From: Myroides odoratus
Lineage (GTDB): Bacteria > Bacteroidota > Bacteroidia > Flavobacteriales > Flavobacteriaceae
Direction of reading: 5' to 3'
NCBI RefSeq assembly: GCF_001549985.1
Contig: NZ_LROZ01000001.1
Span: 186,001 to 250,000 of the forward strand
Length of the DNA: 64,000 nt
Part shown: positions 25,312 to 34,054 of the stretch, piece after piece
Layout: every line of letters starts with the position of its first letter
Numbering within the stretch: position 1 is the stretch's first letter
The notes under the pieces: generated by a model
What the model was told of the DNA's origin: nothing
The model's database searches: none
Seen by the model: the letters and a program-made list of their open reading frames with translations, nothing else
Translations under genes and position numbers: made by a program

Positions 25312-26061
25312 ATGATCTATACCCTTGATATCGGCAATACCAGAACCAAACTCGCTATGTTTGAAAACAATAGCCTTTTGAAAACCGAATATCTTTCAAC
25401 GAAAAATTTACAAGAAGAACTTTTATTTTTTTTAAAAAAAAATAAAACAAAGCCTAAAATTATAGTTGCGAGCGTAGTTCATTTGGATCCAGACCTACTA
25501 AATTGGCTTCAAACGCATACTGATTTTATAGAAATCAGTCATACCACACCACTTCCTGTAGCTAATAAATACCAAACCCCTCATACGTTGGGTATCGATC
25601 GTTTAGTGGTTGCTGCGGGATCTACACTTGTTTATCCCGACACTGCCCGTTTAATCATCGATGCAGGAACTTGCATTACGTACGACATTGTCAATGCCCA
25701 AAACGAATATTTAGGCGGTGCTATTTCTCCTGGTTTACAATTGCGTTACAAAGCATTGAACGATTACACAGCCAAACTCCCTTATTTGCAAACAGAAGAC
25801 ATTAATTATTTTATTGGAAAAAATACAAATGAATCCATTCAATCGGGGGTTATCAACGGAATTGTTGCAGAAATAGACAATATTATCGACCATTATAAAA
25901 AAGATTATTCTGATTTAACAATAATTTTAACGGGTGGGGATACAGTTTTTTTGGCTAAAAGATTAAAAAATATAATATTTGCTAATCCAAACTTTCTTTC
26001 TGAAAGTCTGAACTATATATATCAATACATAATTGAAAATGATAAAAAGAATCATTCTTAG
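25312..26061 (+). CDS. coaX: Type III pantothenate kinase
   Basis: This 249-residue cytoplasmic enzyme phosphorylates pantothenate, the first committed step of coenzyme A synthesis. From the ATG at 25312 it begins MIYTLDIGNTRTKLAMFE, the ASKHA phosphate-1 motif DIGNT at the extreme N terminus as expected. The earlier possible start adds 37 residues across the promoter. Other CoaX motifs are TLGIDRLVVAAG (about 92-103), the catalytic Asp in RLIIDAGTCITYDI (about 114-127), GGAISPGLQLR and ILTGGDTVFLAK (about 207-218). The next gene starts within its last 23 bases, so they form an operon. Confidence 0.94.
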   Translation: MIYTLDIGNTRTKLAMFENNSLLKTEYLSTKNLQEELLFFLKKNKTKPKIIVASVVHLDPDLLNWLQTHTDFIEISHTTPLPVANKYQTPHTLGIDRLVVAAGSTLVYPDTARLIIDAGTCITYDIVNAQNEYLGGAISPGLQLRYKALNDYTAKLPYLQTEDINYFIGKNTNESIQSGVINGIVAEIDNIIDHYKKDYSDLTIILTGGDTVFLAKRLKNIIFANPNFLSESLNYIYQYIIENDKKNHS

Positions 26062-27304
26062 CTTTAGCCTTATTTTATCCGCTCAAGCTTTCGCTCAGCA
26101 AGGAACCGCATCTCCTTATTCATACTACGGAATTGGAGACTTAGGTTACAATGGTACAAATGAATATAAAGCTATGGGAGGTACTAGTGTCTATTCAGAT
26201 AGTTTGCACCTAAACTTATTGAACCCTGCCGCTATTAGCAAATTACAGGCTACAACATTCACTGTTGGATCTACCTCGAAGTTCTATAATTTCAAATCAG
26301 ATAACAGCAATGACAATATAAAACGTCAAACGATTGATTATTTCGTTGTAGGATTACCTATTTCTAAAAAGTCAGGGGTTATTTTTGGACTTCAGCCTTA
26401 TTCTTCTGTTGGTTACAAAATCGAAAGAGAACAAATGAATGAGTTGAATCAGAAAGAATTCAATCAACTGGAAGGAAGTGGAGGGATTAACCGAGTATTC
26501 TTAGGTACAGGTTATGAAATCAACAAAAACTTTCAAGTAGGTATTCAAGCGAGTTATTTCTTTGGTAACACAGATAATACCAATACCATAGCGTTGTTAG
26601 ATGCAGGAGATGGATTTGGTTTAATAACTAGTACCAATGAAAAAAGACGTATTGACTACAAAGGATATGAGATTCGCGCAGCTCTTCAATATGAAGGAAA
26701 ATACAAAGGATATGATTGGAAAGCCAATCTTACATACAGCCCTGAAACTAAATTAACAGCTGATAATGTAACCAACTTGAGAATTATCAACACAAATGGT
26801 GCTATTGTAGATTCCAAAGAAATTTTTAATGGAAGTACAAAATTAACTAAGCCACAAGAATTAGCGATTGGAGCAGGTATTGGTAAAAACTTAAAGTGGT
26901 TTGTTTCTGGGCAATTCACCTATATTGAAAACAGCAAATTAGCATCAAGCTGGAGTACGGCTCAATATGCAGGTTATGAGGATACCAAACGCTATGCTGT
27001 TGGAGGTTTTTACATTCCTAAATACAATTCTTTCACAAGCTATTTTGATCGCGTAGTATATCGCGCTGGATTCCGTTATGAGAACACTGGTTTAGTATTG
27101 AAAAATGAATCTATCAACGACTATGCCTTTTCACTTGGTGCAGGATTCCCTCTATTTGGGCGTTCTTTGTCTAATGTGAATATCGGATTGGAGTATGGAA
27201 ATAAAGGAACAAAAAACAGTGGATTAGTTAAAGAAAACTACTTTAACCTTTCTATCGGTTTATCCTTAAACGATTTCTGGTTCTTAAAACGTAAATTTGA
27301 TTAA
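26039..27304 (+). CDS. Outer-membrane beta-barrel protein of unknown function
   Basis: From the ATG at 26039 the protein has 421 residues. A TTG two codons earlier is a less likely start. A signal peptide MIKRIILSFSLILSAQAFAQ is followed by GTASPYSYYGIGDLGYNG, EYKAMGGTSVYSDSLHLNLLNPAA and a series of alternating strands ending NLSIGLSLNDFWFLKRKFD. The opening, with its small-residue-rich NPA motif, resembles FadL/OMPP1-like and PorV-like barrels, but I cannot name a substrate. It overlaps coaX by 23 bases and precedes lptC by 12, an order I believe is common in flavobacteria. It is inferred to be an outer-membrane protein expressed with the LPS-export gene. Confidence 0.78.
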   Translation: MIKRIILSFSLILSAQAFAQQGTASPYSYYGIGDLGYNGTNEYKAMGGTSVYSDSLHLNLLNPAAISKLQATTFTVGSTSKFYNFKSDNSNDNIKRQTIDYFVVGLPISKKSGVIFGLQPYSSVGYKIEREQMNELNQKEFNQLEGSGGINRVFLGTGYEINKNFQVGIQASYFFGNTDNTNTIALLDAGDGFGLITSTNEKRRIDYKGYEIRAALQYEGKYKGYDWKANLTYSPETKLTADNVTNLRIINTNGAIVDSKEIFNGSTKLTKPQELAIGAGIGKNLKWFVSGQFTYIENSKLASSWSTAQYAGYEDTKRYAVGGFYIPKYNSFTSYFDRVVYRAGFRYENTGLVLKNESINDYAFSLGAGFPLFGRSLSNVNIGLEYGNKGTKNSGLVKENYFNLSIGLSLNDFWFLKRKFD

Positions 27305-27316
27305 TACAACTCATCC

Positions 27317-27877
27317 ATGTTGTTAACTAAAAAAACACTTTTAATTTCTTTACTACTCGGTAGCATCAGCTTTGTTTCTTGCGAGAGTAAGTTTAGAGAT
27401 ATTCAAAAAATACACGATAAAGCCCCATTTTACCCTGCAGGAATAGCAGAAAAAATGCGCGGTCAATATGTTGATTCGGGAAGAGTCAAAGCGATTTTAG
27501 TTAGCGAAAAAATGCTTGATTACTCCACAGTAAAATACAAGTTTACCGAATTTCCCGAAGGAATTAACCTGACGTTTTTCGATAACAATAACAATAAAAA
27601 CACCGTTGTAGCAGATTATGCCATTCAATACACCGCAACGGAGCTTATTGATTTAAGAGGCAATGTAGTAATTACAACACATGACAATAAGAAATTTGAA
27701 TCTGATCAGTTGTACTACAACCAAAAATTGGATTGGTTTTACACCAATGGCAAATACAAAGCTTCCACAGACAAAGAAAACTTCACCCAAGGTGTAGGAG
27801 TTGACTTCGATGGAAAGCTAAACATAATTAAAGCTAGAAATAGCTACGCAGAAAGTATTAAAAAAGAAGAAAACTAA
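27317..27877 (+). CDS. lptC: LPS export protein LptC (lipoprotein form)
   Basis: This protein has 186 residues. The signal peptide ends in the lipobox SFVSC (Cys22), whereas enterobacterial LptC has a transmembrane anchor. The mature part follows the LptC/OstA-N beta-jellyroll pattern: YVDSGRVKAILVSEKMLDYS, FPEGINLTFFDNNNNKNTVVADYAIQY, LIDLRGNVVITTHDNKKFESDQLYYNQKLDWFYTNG and FTQGVGVDFDGKLNIIKARN. LptC carries LPS from the LptBFG extractor to the LptA bridge. It sits 12 bases after the outer-membrane protein gene and 5 before a small membrane protein. Confidence 0.88.
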   Translation: MLLTKKTLLISLLLGSISFVSCESKFRDIQKIHDKAPFYPAGIAEKMRGQYVDSGRVKAILVSEKMLDYSTVKYKFTEFPEGINLTFFDNNNNKNTVVADYAIQYTATELIDLRGNVVITTHDNKKFESDQLYYNQKLDWFYTNGKYKASTDKENFTQGVGVDFDGKLNIIKARNSYAESIKKEEN

Positions 27878-27882
27878 ACCCT

Positions 27883-28083
27883 ATGAAAGCACTACGAATT
27901 ATACCTTTTCTATATTTATTTGTTGCCATTCTATTCATTTATGATGCGGCAACTAAAATCATGGCAGGTGAACCCTTCTCCAACTATTGGACAAGCTTTC
28001 TTGTAGCAGGTCTAGCCGTTTTCATGTTCTTCTTCAGAAGAAAATACAGCAAAAGAATGGTTGATCATTACAATAAAAAATAA
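27883..28083 (+). CDS. Small two-helix membrane protein next to lptC
   Basis: This protein has 66 residues and two hydrophobic segments (IIPFLYLFVAILFIYDAA, about 5-22, and WTSFLVAGLAVFMFFF, about 36-51). A basic C-terminal tail follows (RRKYSKRMVDHYNKK). The topology suggests an inner-membrane protein with the tail in the cytoplasm. It lies 5 bases after lptC and closes the operon before a terminator, so it is clearly translated with its neighbours. I recall similar small proteins at this place in other flavobacteria; no function is known to me. Confidence 0.8.
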   Translation: MKALRIIPFLYLFVAILFIYDAATKIMAGEPFSNYWTSFLVAGLAVFMFFFRRKYSKRMVDHYNKK

Positions 28084-28100
28084 GCATCAAAAACAGATGT

Positions 28101-28139
28101 AAAACCGTAGAGCGATAAACAAGCTTTACGGTTTTTTTT
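28101..28139 (+). terminator. Intrinsic terminator of the coaX-lptC operon
   Basis: AACCGTA pairs with TACGGTT, with an inner AGC/GCT, and a run of T follows. Confidence 0.75.
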
Positions 28140-28386
28140 ATCCTACAAATTCAATCTTCCTCTAGTTCTTTTTCCATTTCTTGTTTTTTTATTTTTACGC
28201 TATTTGTTGTTTTTCCCACCATTTTTCCTATCTTGAATCTCGCTTTAAATAAAAAATTCTGTTTTTTAACATTAAAAAACAGCAAGAAACACATTCTTTC
28301 TTCAAAATAATAGGTTTACCCCTTTTATTATTAAAGAGATAATTGTATTTTCGCTCTCTGAAAAAAATTACACATAATAAAAAAAC
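28140..28386. other. Intergenic region before the PpiD-like gene
   Basis: This AT-rich stretch holds a perfect hairpin, CTGTTTTTTAA / TTAAAAAACAG (28259-28282, loop CA), and a near-consensus -7 box TATTTTCG about 35 bases before the ATG. I see no RNA gene. Confidence 0.4.
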
Positions 28387-30480
28387 ATGGCAGTTTTATC
28401 AAAAATTAGACAAAAGTCGGCGCTGTTAATTGCAGTAATTGGTATTGCTTTATTAGCATTCGTTATTGGAGACGTCGTTAGAAGCGGAGGTGCTGGTTCT
28501 TCAAGAAATATTGGAAGCGTAAATGGTGAAGATATCAATACGCAGATTTTTCAACAGAAAGTTTCCCAAGCAGAGCAAGGGAATCAAATGAGTAGAAATC
28601 AAGCCTACCAAATGGTTTGGAATACCGAAGTGAATAATATACTGCTAAAAACGGAATTCGAAAAACTAGGATTACAAATCGGAAAGGATCAATTAATCAA
28701 CGTAGTGAAAACCAACCCTATGTTTGCTAATAGTCCTGAATTCCAAAATCAATTAGGTCAATTCGACATGGCTAAGTTCAACGCTTGGGTTATGGCAATG
28801 AAACAAGCTGGACCAGAACAATGGCAAGCTTGGTTAAGCTATGAAGTTGAATTGGAAAAATTTGGTTTACAACAAATGTACAATGCCTTGGTAAAAGGAG
28901 GAGTATACACCACTCAAACGGAAGCTAAATATGCTTACCACGGAGAAAATAGCAAAGTAACTTTTGACTATGTAACTGTTCCATATAGCACAATCAATGA
29001 TGATCAAGCGAAAGTAAGTGATTCAGAAATTACAGGTTATATGAAAAAACACGAGAATAGATTCCAATCTGAACCTACACGTGAGTTAACTTATGCTTAT
29101 GTTGAAAGCACTCCTTCTGAAAAAGACAAAGAAGATGTAAAAGAAACAGTTGAAGCTTTCTTAAAGCCAACAGTTCAATACAACGCTGAAACAAAAAAGA
29201 ACGATACAATCGCAGGTTTTAAAGCAACCAAAGACTTAGTTGCTTTTATCAATGCAAATTCAGATGTAAAATTTGATAGCGTTTATTATGCTAAAAAAGA
29301 TTTACCATTAGAATTCCAAGAACAATTATATAACTTACCTACAGGAGAAGTATTTGGTCCTTATATTTTCAATGATCATTACTGTATTTCTCGTATGGTA
29401 GGTAAAAAAGCTGGAGCAAAAGTAAATGCTGCTCATATCTTAATTTCCTATGCTGGTGCACCACAAAGTGCTGCTACTAGAACGAAAGAAGAAGCAAAAG
29501 CAAAAGCAGATGAAATCTTGAAAAAAGCTACTGCAGCGAACTTTGCTGAATTAGCTCAAGCTGAATCAGAAGATCCAGGATCAAAAGCAAATGGCGGTAA
29601 ATACGAAGATATTGCTAAAGGACAAATGGTTAAACCTTTCGAAGATTTTATCTTCAACAACGCTACAGGTAAAATTGGAGTAGTTGAAACAGACTATGGA
29701 TTCCACGTAATTCAAGTATTAGGAAAATCTGAAGGGGTACAAATTGCTACTTTAGCTAGAAAAATTGAAGCTTCAGAAGCAACAGCTGATGAAGTATTTG
29801 CAAAAGCAACAAATATTGAATCTGCTGCAGCTACAGGAAACTTAGTAGCAGAAGCTGAAAAAGTAAATGCAGTTGTTCAACAAAACGTAACAGTACGTCC
29901 ATTTGACGAGTACTTACAAGCAGTTGGAGCAAGAAGTGAAATCGTTTCTTGGGCATTTAACAAAGAAACAAAAGATGGAGATGTAAAACGTTTTGACATT
30001 CCTGATGGTTATATTATCGCTACTTTAGCTTCAACAAACAACACTGGTTTATTGCCTATCGAAGAAGCTAGAAAGATTGTTGAGCCAATTTTAATGAATG
30101 AGAAAAAAGCGCAAGTAATTAAACAAAAAATGACGGCTGCTACAATAGAAGAAGTTTCTAAACAAACAAATGCTTCTATCGCAACTGTATCAGAAGTATC
30201 AAGACAAAACCCATTAATTCCAAATATTGGTAATGAACCTTTAGTAGTAGGTACAGCTTTTGGAACAGCTTTAAATCAAAACTCAAAATTGATTGATGGA
30301 GCAAATGGAGTTTATATGGTAAAAACAACAAACGTTGCTTTAGCACCAGATTTAGACAACTACAACAACTACAAAACAAGAACTGAAAATGCAGTTCGTA
30401 TGAGCGCTTCATCTAAAGTGTTACAAGCACTGAAAGAACAAGCTAAAATTAAAGACAACAGAATTGGAATGATCCAATAA
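28387..30480 (+). CDS. PpiD-like periplasmic foldase (SurA_N / parvulin peptidyl-prolyl isomerase)
   Basis: This 697-residue protein is anchored by one N-terminal helix (KSALLIAVIGIALLAFVIGDVV, about 10-31), like PpiD. It is followed by a SurA_N-type chaperone domain (about 35-230). A parvulin domain spans about 345-450: VNAAHILISYAGA, then FAELAQAESEDPGSKANGGKYEDIAKGQMVKPFEDFIF and VETDYGFHVIQVLGK, which retain the parvulin fold motifs. A second, degenerate isomerase-like region precedes it (about 235-340). It is expected to assist folding of proteins leaving the Sec translocon. It has its own terminator and is a single-gene unit. Confidence 0.9.
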   Translation: MAVLSKIRQKSALLIAVIGIALLAFVIGDVVRSGGAGSSRNIGSVNGEDINTQIFQQKVSQAEQGNQMSRNQAYQMVWNTEVNNILLKTEFEKLGLQIGKDQLINVVKTNPMFANSPEFQNQLGQFDMAKFNAWVMAMKQAGPEQWQAWLSYEVELEKFGLQQMYNALVKGGVYTTQTEAKYAYHGENSKVTFDYVTVPYSTINDDQAKVSDSEITGYMKKHENRFQSEPTRELTYAYVESTPSEKDKEDVKETVEAFLKPTVQYNAETKKNDTIAGFKATKDLVAFINANSDVKFDSVYYAKKDLPLEFQEQLYNLPTGEVFGPYIFNDHYCISRMVGKKAGAKVNAAHILISYAGAPQSAATRTKEEAKAKADEILKKATAANFAELAQAESEDPGSKANGGKYEDIAKGQMVKPFEDFIFNNATGKIGVVETDYGFHVIQVLGKSEGVQIATLARKIEASEATADEVFAKATNIESAAATGNLVAEAEKVNAVVQQNVTVRPFDEYLQAVGARSEIVSWAFNKETKDGDVKRFDIPDGYIIATLASTNNTGLLPIEEARKIVEPILMNEKKAQVIKQKMTAATIEEVSKQTNASIATVSEVSRQNPLIPNIGNEPLVVGTAFGTALNQNSKLIDGANGVYMVKTTNVALAPDLDNYNNYKTRTENAVRMSASSKVLQALKEQAKIKDNRIGMIQ

Positions 30481-30487
30481 TCATATC

Positions 30488-30519
30488 AAAAGCCATCTAC
30501 GATTAGATGGCTTTTTTTA
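30488..30519 (+). terminator. Intrinsic terminator after the PpiD-like gene
   Basis: AAGCCATCTA and TAGATGGCTT pair around CGAT, followed by a T run. Confidence 0.9.
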
Positions 30520-30549
30520 TTCCTTTTCGTTTAAGTAAGAAAAATACCT

Positions 30550-30557
30550 TATTTTTG
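30550..30557 (+). promoter_or_regulatory. Promoter -7 box (TATTTTTG) of fabD
   Basis: TATTTTTG lies 28 bases before the fabD ATG, after the preceding terminator. Confidence 0.55.
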
Positions 30558-30585
30558 CTCAGAATTCTTATTTAATACGATACAT

Positions 30586-31458
30586 ATGAAAGCATACGTT
30601 TTCCCTGGTCAAGGTGCTCAGTTCACTGGAATGGGTAAAGATTTATATGAAAGTTCAGCTATTGCAAAAGAACTATTCGACAAAGCAAACGACATTCTTG
30701 GGTTCAATATCACAGACATTATGTTTGAAGGAACTGCAGAACAATTAAAAGAAACGAAAGTTACACAACCTGCAGTATTTTTACATTCTGTTATCTTAGC
30801 AAAAACAATTGAGAACTTTAAACCAGAGATGGTTGCCGGACATTCATTAGGTGAATTTTCAGCTTTAGTTGCCAATGGTACCTTAGCTTTTGAAGATGCT
30901 TTAAAATTAGTATATCAAAGAGCGATGGCCATGCAAAAAGCATGTGAAATCACACCTTCAACAATGGCCGCTGTATTAGGTTTAGAAGATGCTATTGTAG
31001 AACAAGTATGCCAGGAAATTGACGGTGTTGTGGTTGCAGCAAACTACAACTGCCCGGGTCAATTGGTTATTTCTGGAGAAACAACTGCAGTAGAAAAAGC
31101 ATGTGAAAAACTAAAAGAAGCTGGCGCTAAAAGAGCATTATTACTTCCTGTAGGTGGAGGATTCCACTCGCCTATGATGGAACCAGCTAGAACAGAATTA
31201 GCTGCTGCTATTGAAGCAACAACTTTCAACCAACCTTCTTGCCCTGTATATCAAAATGTACCGGCTCATGCAGTAAGCGACCCTGAAGTAATCAAAAACA
31301 ATCTTATTGTACAATTAACAGCTCCTGTAAAATGGACACAATCCGTACAACAAATGATTGCAGATGGAGCAACTTCATTTACAGAAGTAGGTCCAGGAAA
31401 AGTTTTAACGGGCTTAATCAAAAAAATTGATAAAGACGCGGAGACTTTCAACATCTAA
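30586..31458 (+). CDS. fabD: Malonyl-CoA:ACP transacylase
   Basis: This 290-residue cytoplasmic enzyme loads malonyl groups onto acyl carrier protein for fatty-acid elongation. It has the N-terminal FPGQGAQFTGMGKDLYE, QPAVFLHSV, and the nucleophile elbow GHSLGEFSAL with Ser87. The substrate-binding Arg is in YQRAMAMQKACE. The catalytic His lies in GGGFHSPMM (about 200-208), and VEVGPGKVLTGLIKKI-like ending (TEVGPGKVLTGL) is also present. Its length is normal. It sits alone, not in a fab cluster, between two terminators. Confidence 0.96.
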   Translation: MKAYVFPGQGAQFTGMGKDLYESSAIAKELFDKANDILGFNITDIMFEGTAEQLKETKVTQPAVFLHSVILAKTIENFKPEMVAGHSLGEFSALVANGTLAFEDALKLVYQRAMAMQKACEITPSTMAAVLGLEDAIVEQVCQEIDGVVVAANYNCPGQLVISGETTAVEKACEKLKEAGAKRALLLPVGGGFHSPMMEPARTELAAAIEATTFNQPSCPVYQNVPAHAVSDPEVIKNNLIVQLTAPVKWTQSVQQMIADGATSFTEVGPGKVLTGLIKKIDKDAETFNI

Positions 31459-31478
31459 AATTCAATTAACCATAGTTA

Positions 31479-31514
31479 TAAAATCCTTGATTCCAAAAGT
31501 GTCAAGGATTTTCT
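31479..31514 (+). terminator. Intrinsic terminator after fabD
   Basis: AAAATCCTTGA pairs with TCAAGGATTTT around an 11-base loop. The T tract is short and interrupted. Confidence 0.7.
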
Positions 31515-31529
31515 ATTTAATCAAAAATC

Positions 31530-32711
31530 GTGGAAAAATTATCACTTCAAGAGTGGGTATTAATCTTTACACTCGCTAGCTTAACCGCTTTAGGTCCGCT
31601 AGCCATTGACATGTATTTACCTGCTTTCCCAAAAATAGCTGCTGATTTACAAACAGACGTAAGCTATGTTCAAGTATCCTTATCAACTTTCTTAGGAGGC
31701 TTAGCAGTAGGACAATTGTTTTGGGGTCCTATATCAGACAAATATGGAGCTAAAAAGCCCATTATGTTATCCTTGAGTATTTTCCTCCCCACTTCTTTTG
31801 CTTGTTTGTATGTATCTGATATCAAAATAATGTGGGCGTATCGCTTTTTACAAGCTTTCGGAAGTAGCGGTGGGCTTGTCATTGCGCGTTCTATTGTCAA
31901 TAAACGATTCGATAAAGACAAAACGCTCAAGATATTTAGCATTTTAGCCCTTGTAGGTGGGGTGGCTCCTATTGTTGCTCCTATTTTAGGAAATGCTGTA
32001 CTCAAACACTTTGATTGGCCTCATATTTTTACAGCCATGGGAGTATTTGCCCTTTTCAGTATTGCCATGACGTTTACCTTTTTAAAAGAAGATTTTTCGA
32101 ATCGCTTACCCTCATTAGAGGTAAAATCCATCATTCAAAACTACTTGAGGCTTTTTGAAAACAAAATATTCATTACCTATACGCTCATCGGCAGTATTGC
32201 CTTCAGTTGTTTAATGCTCTATATTTCCAATTCTCCTGTACTTGTTATGGAAGTTGGGGGATTGAGCAGCACAGCCTTTAGCCTTGTTTTTATGTTGAAT
32301 TCTTGCGGGTTAATGGTCGGATCATTCCTTACCTCCTCTTTTTTGAGAAAACGCTTAGAACCGAAACAAATTATTACCCTAGGTACCAGCATACAACTAA
32401 TTTCGGCTTTGGTCCTGTTTGGATTCATTGTAACAAATGTCTCCATCTATTTCCAATTGGTACCGCTTTTCTTTTTTGTCTTGCCTTTGGGGATGCTATT
32501 CCCAACTTCAACCACTTTGGCTCTATCGCCATTTAAAGCAGAATCAGGTATTGCTTCTGCCCTATTCGGGGCCTCTCAATTAGCATTTACCTTTTTAACG
32601 TCTGTACTTTTAAATACATTAAACAATGGTTCCATGTATGTTGTAGCACTTTCTTTAGCGGCTTGCGCCCTATGTTCCTTGCTCATCAATACTTTGACCC
32701 AAAAAACATAA
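31530..32711 (+). CDS. MFS transporter, Bcr/CflA drug-resistance family
   Basis: This inner-membrane protein of 393 residues has twelve predicted helices. The start is GTG at 31530 (MEKLSLQEWVLIF), and no ATG fits better. The family motif TALGPLAIDMYLPAFPKIA is at about residues 19-37 (D-M-Y-LP in helix 1). The MFS motif A follows in loop 2-3: GPISDKYGAKKPIMLSL at about 65-81, and FLQAFGSSGGLVIARSIV at about 108-125 is the family motif in helix 4. Relatives export bicyclomycin, chloramphenicol or other small molecules; the substrate here is unknown. It is bounded by terminators on both sides. Confidence 0.92.
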   Translation: MEKLSLQEWVLIFTLASLTALGPLAIDMYLPAFPKIAADLQTDVSYVQVSLSTFLGGLAVGQLFWGPISDKYGAKKPIMLSLSIFLPTSFACLYVSDIKIMWAYRFLQAFGSSGGLVIARSIVNKRFDKDKTLKIFSILALVGGVAPIVAPILGNAVLKHFDWPHIFTAMGVFALFSIAMTFTFLKEDFSNRLPSLEVKSIIQNYLRLFENKIFITYTLIGSIAFSCLMLYISNSPVLVMEVGGLSSTAFSLVFMLNSCGLMVGSFLTSSFLRKRLEPKQIITLGTSIQLISALVLFGFIVTNVSIYFQLVPLFFFVLPLGMLFPTSTTLALSPFKAESGIASALFGASQLAFTFLTSVLLNTLNNGSMYVVALSLAACALCSLLINTLTQKT

Positions 32712-32713
32712 AT

Positions 32714-32744
32714 AAAAAAGCCTTGATTTCTCAAGGCTTTTTTT
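32714..32744. terminator. Bidirectional terminator between the MFS gene and the convergent aminotransferase gene
   Basis: AAAGCCTTGA and TCAAGGCTTT pair around TTTC, flanked by A and T runs on either side. Confidence 0.9.
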
Positions 32745-32758
32745 ATCGGGTTCAAGGA

Positions 32759-33889
32759 CTATCCTAAAAATGCTTTAATCTCGTCCGTGATAAATTTAAT
32801 TTGATCCGCTTCTAATTCAGAGTGCATAGGTAAAGATAACACCTCTTTCACCAATTGATTTGTCACAGGGAAATCTTCTTCCTTATAACGAGGATCTAGA
32901 TAAGCCTTTTGGTTGTGCAACGGAATTGGGTAATAAATTGCGCAAGGAATTCCTTTCCCTTGTAAATGTGTCATCAATGCATTTCTATCTGCATTCACAA
33001 TACGCAACGTATATTGATGGAATACATGACTATCGTCATCCCCTTCAACTTTTGGTGTAATTACATTCGGATGATTTGCTAAAGCTGCAGAATATTGAGC
33101 AGCTGCTTCTCTTCTTGCTTTATTATATTGATCCAAACGCGGTAATTTTGCATTTAATACTGCTGCTTGTAAACTATCTAAACGAGAGTTAACTCCAACA
33201 ACATCGTGGTGGTAACGCTCATACATTCCGTGATTAACAATTCCACGGATGATATGTGCTAATGCATCATCATTCGTAAAAATAGCTCCACCATCCCCAT
33301 AACAACCTAAGTTTTTAGAAGGGAAGAAAGATGTTGCTCCTACATGAGCAATTCCTCCTGTTTTTACTTTTTTACCATCTGAAAAAGCATAACTTGCTCC
33401 AATTCCTTGTGCATTATCCTCGATAACATATAAATTGTGCTCTGCAGCAATTTTCATGATCTCCTCCATATTAGCCACGTTCCCGAATAAATGTACAGGT
33501 ACAATCGCTTTGGTTTTAGGAGTAATTGCTTTTTTAATCGCTTCTACATCAATATTCATGCTAGTTGGACAAACATCCACTAAAACAGGAGTTAGCTGTA
33601 ATAAGGCAATAACCTCAACTGTTGCAGCAAAAGTAAAATCAGCTGTGATTACCTCATCACCAGGTTGTAACCCTAGTCCCATCATAGCAATCTGTAATGC
33701 ATCAGTTCCATTCGCACATGGAATTACGTGCTTTACCCCTAAATACTTTTCTAAATTAGCTTGAAAAGTATGTACTTGAGGTCCGTTGATAAATGCAGAA
33801 GATTCTAAAACTTCTTGAAAAGATTGATTTACTTCTTCTTTAATTCCTTTATATTGACTTTTTAAGTCAACCATTTGAATTTGTTTCAT
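32759..33889 (-). CDS. DegT/DnrJ/EryC1/StrS-family PLP aminotransferase
   Basis: From the ATG at 33887-33889 the protein has 376 residues (MKQIQMVDLKSQYKGIKEE). A TTG start 20 codons upstream would add a basic tail and is unlikely. It has the sugar-aminotransferase fold: CANGTDALQIAMMGLG (about 55-70), GDEVITADFTFAATVEVI, VIEDNAQGIGASY with the PLP-contacting Asp, the Schiff-base Lys in TSFFPSKNLGCYGDGGA (about 184-200), and the terminal IPLHNQKAY and LPMHSEL motifs. Such enzymes aminate keto sugars for O-antigen, capsule or glycoprotein glycans. Divergent waaA next door (LPS core) suits a role in surface glycans. It shares a terminator with the MFS gene. Confidence 0.92.
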   Translation of the reverse strand: MKQIQMVDLKSQYKGIKEEVNQSFQEVLESSAFINGPQVHTFQANLEKYLGVKHVIPCANGTDALQIAMMGLGLQPGDEVITADFTFAATVEVIALLQLTPVLVDVCPTSMNIDVEAIKKAITPKTKAIVPVHLFGNVANMEEIMKIAAEHNLYVIEDNAQGIGASYAFSDGKKVKTGGIAHVGATSFFPSKNLGCYGDGGAIFTNDDALAHIIRGIVNHGMYERYHHDVVGVNSRLDSLQAAVLNAKLPRLDQYNKARREAAAQYSAALANHPNVITPKVEGDDDSHVFHQYTLRIVNADRNALMTHLQGKGIPCAIYYPIPLHNQKAYLDPRYKEEDFPVTNQLVKEVLSLPMHSELEADQIKFITDEIKAFLG

Positions 33890-33976
33890 CACATTGGATT
33901 TAGTAGTATCTCTAAGTCTTCGGCTCCTCCTTATTTTAGAGCCAAACAACTTGACTGTCGATATGTTTTACAGCTA

Positions 33977-33984
33977 CAAAAATA
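33977..33984 (-). promoter_or_regulatory. Promoter -7 box (TATTTTTG, minus strand) of the aminotransferase gene
   Basis: TATTTTTG read on the minus strand gives an approximately 80-base leader to the ATG at 33889. The leader contains GGCTC and GAGCC arms that could form a hairpin. Confidence 0.5.
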
Positions 33985-34054
33985 CTAATTTCTTTACTTC
34001 AAAAATCTTTTCTTTACTAAAAGAAACGTAATTTCGCTAGATAAACTATTCCCT

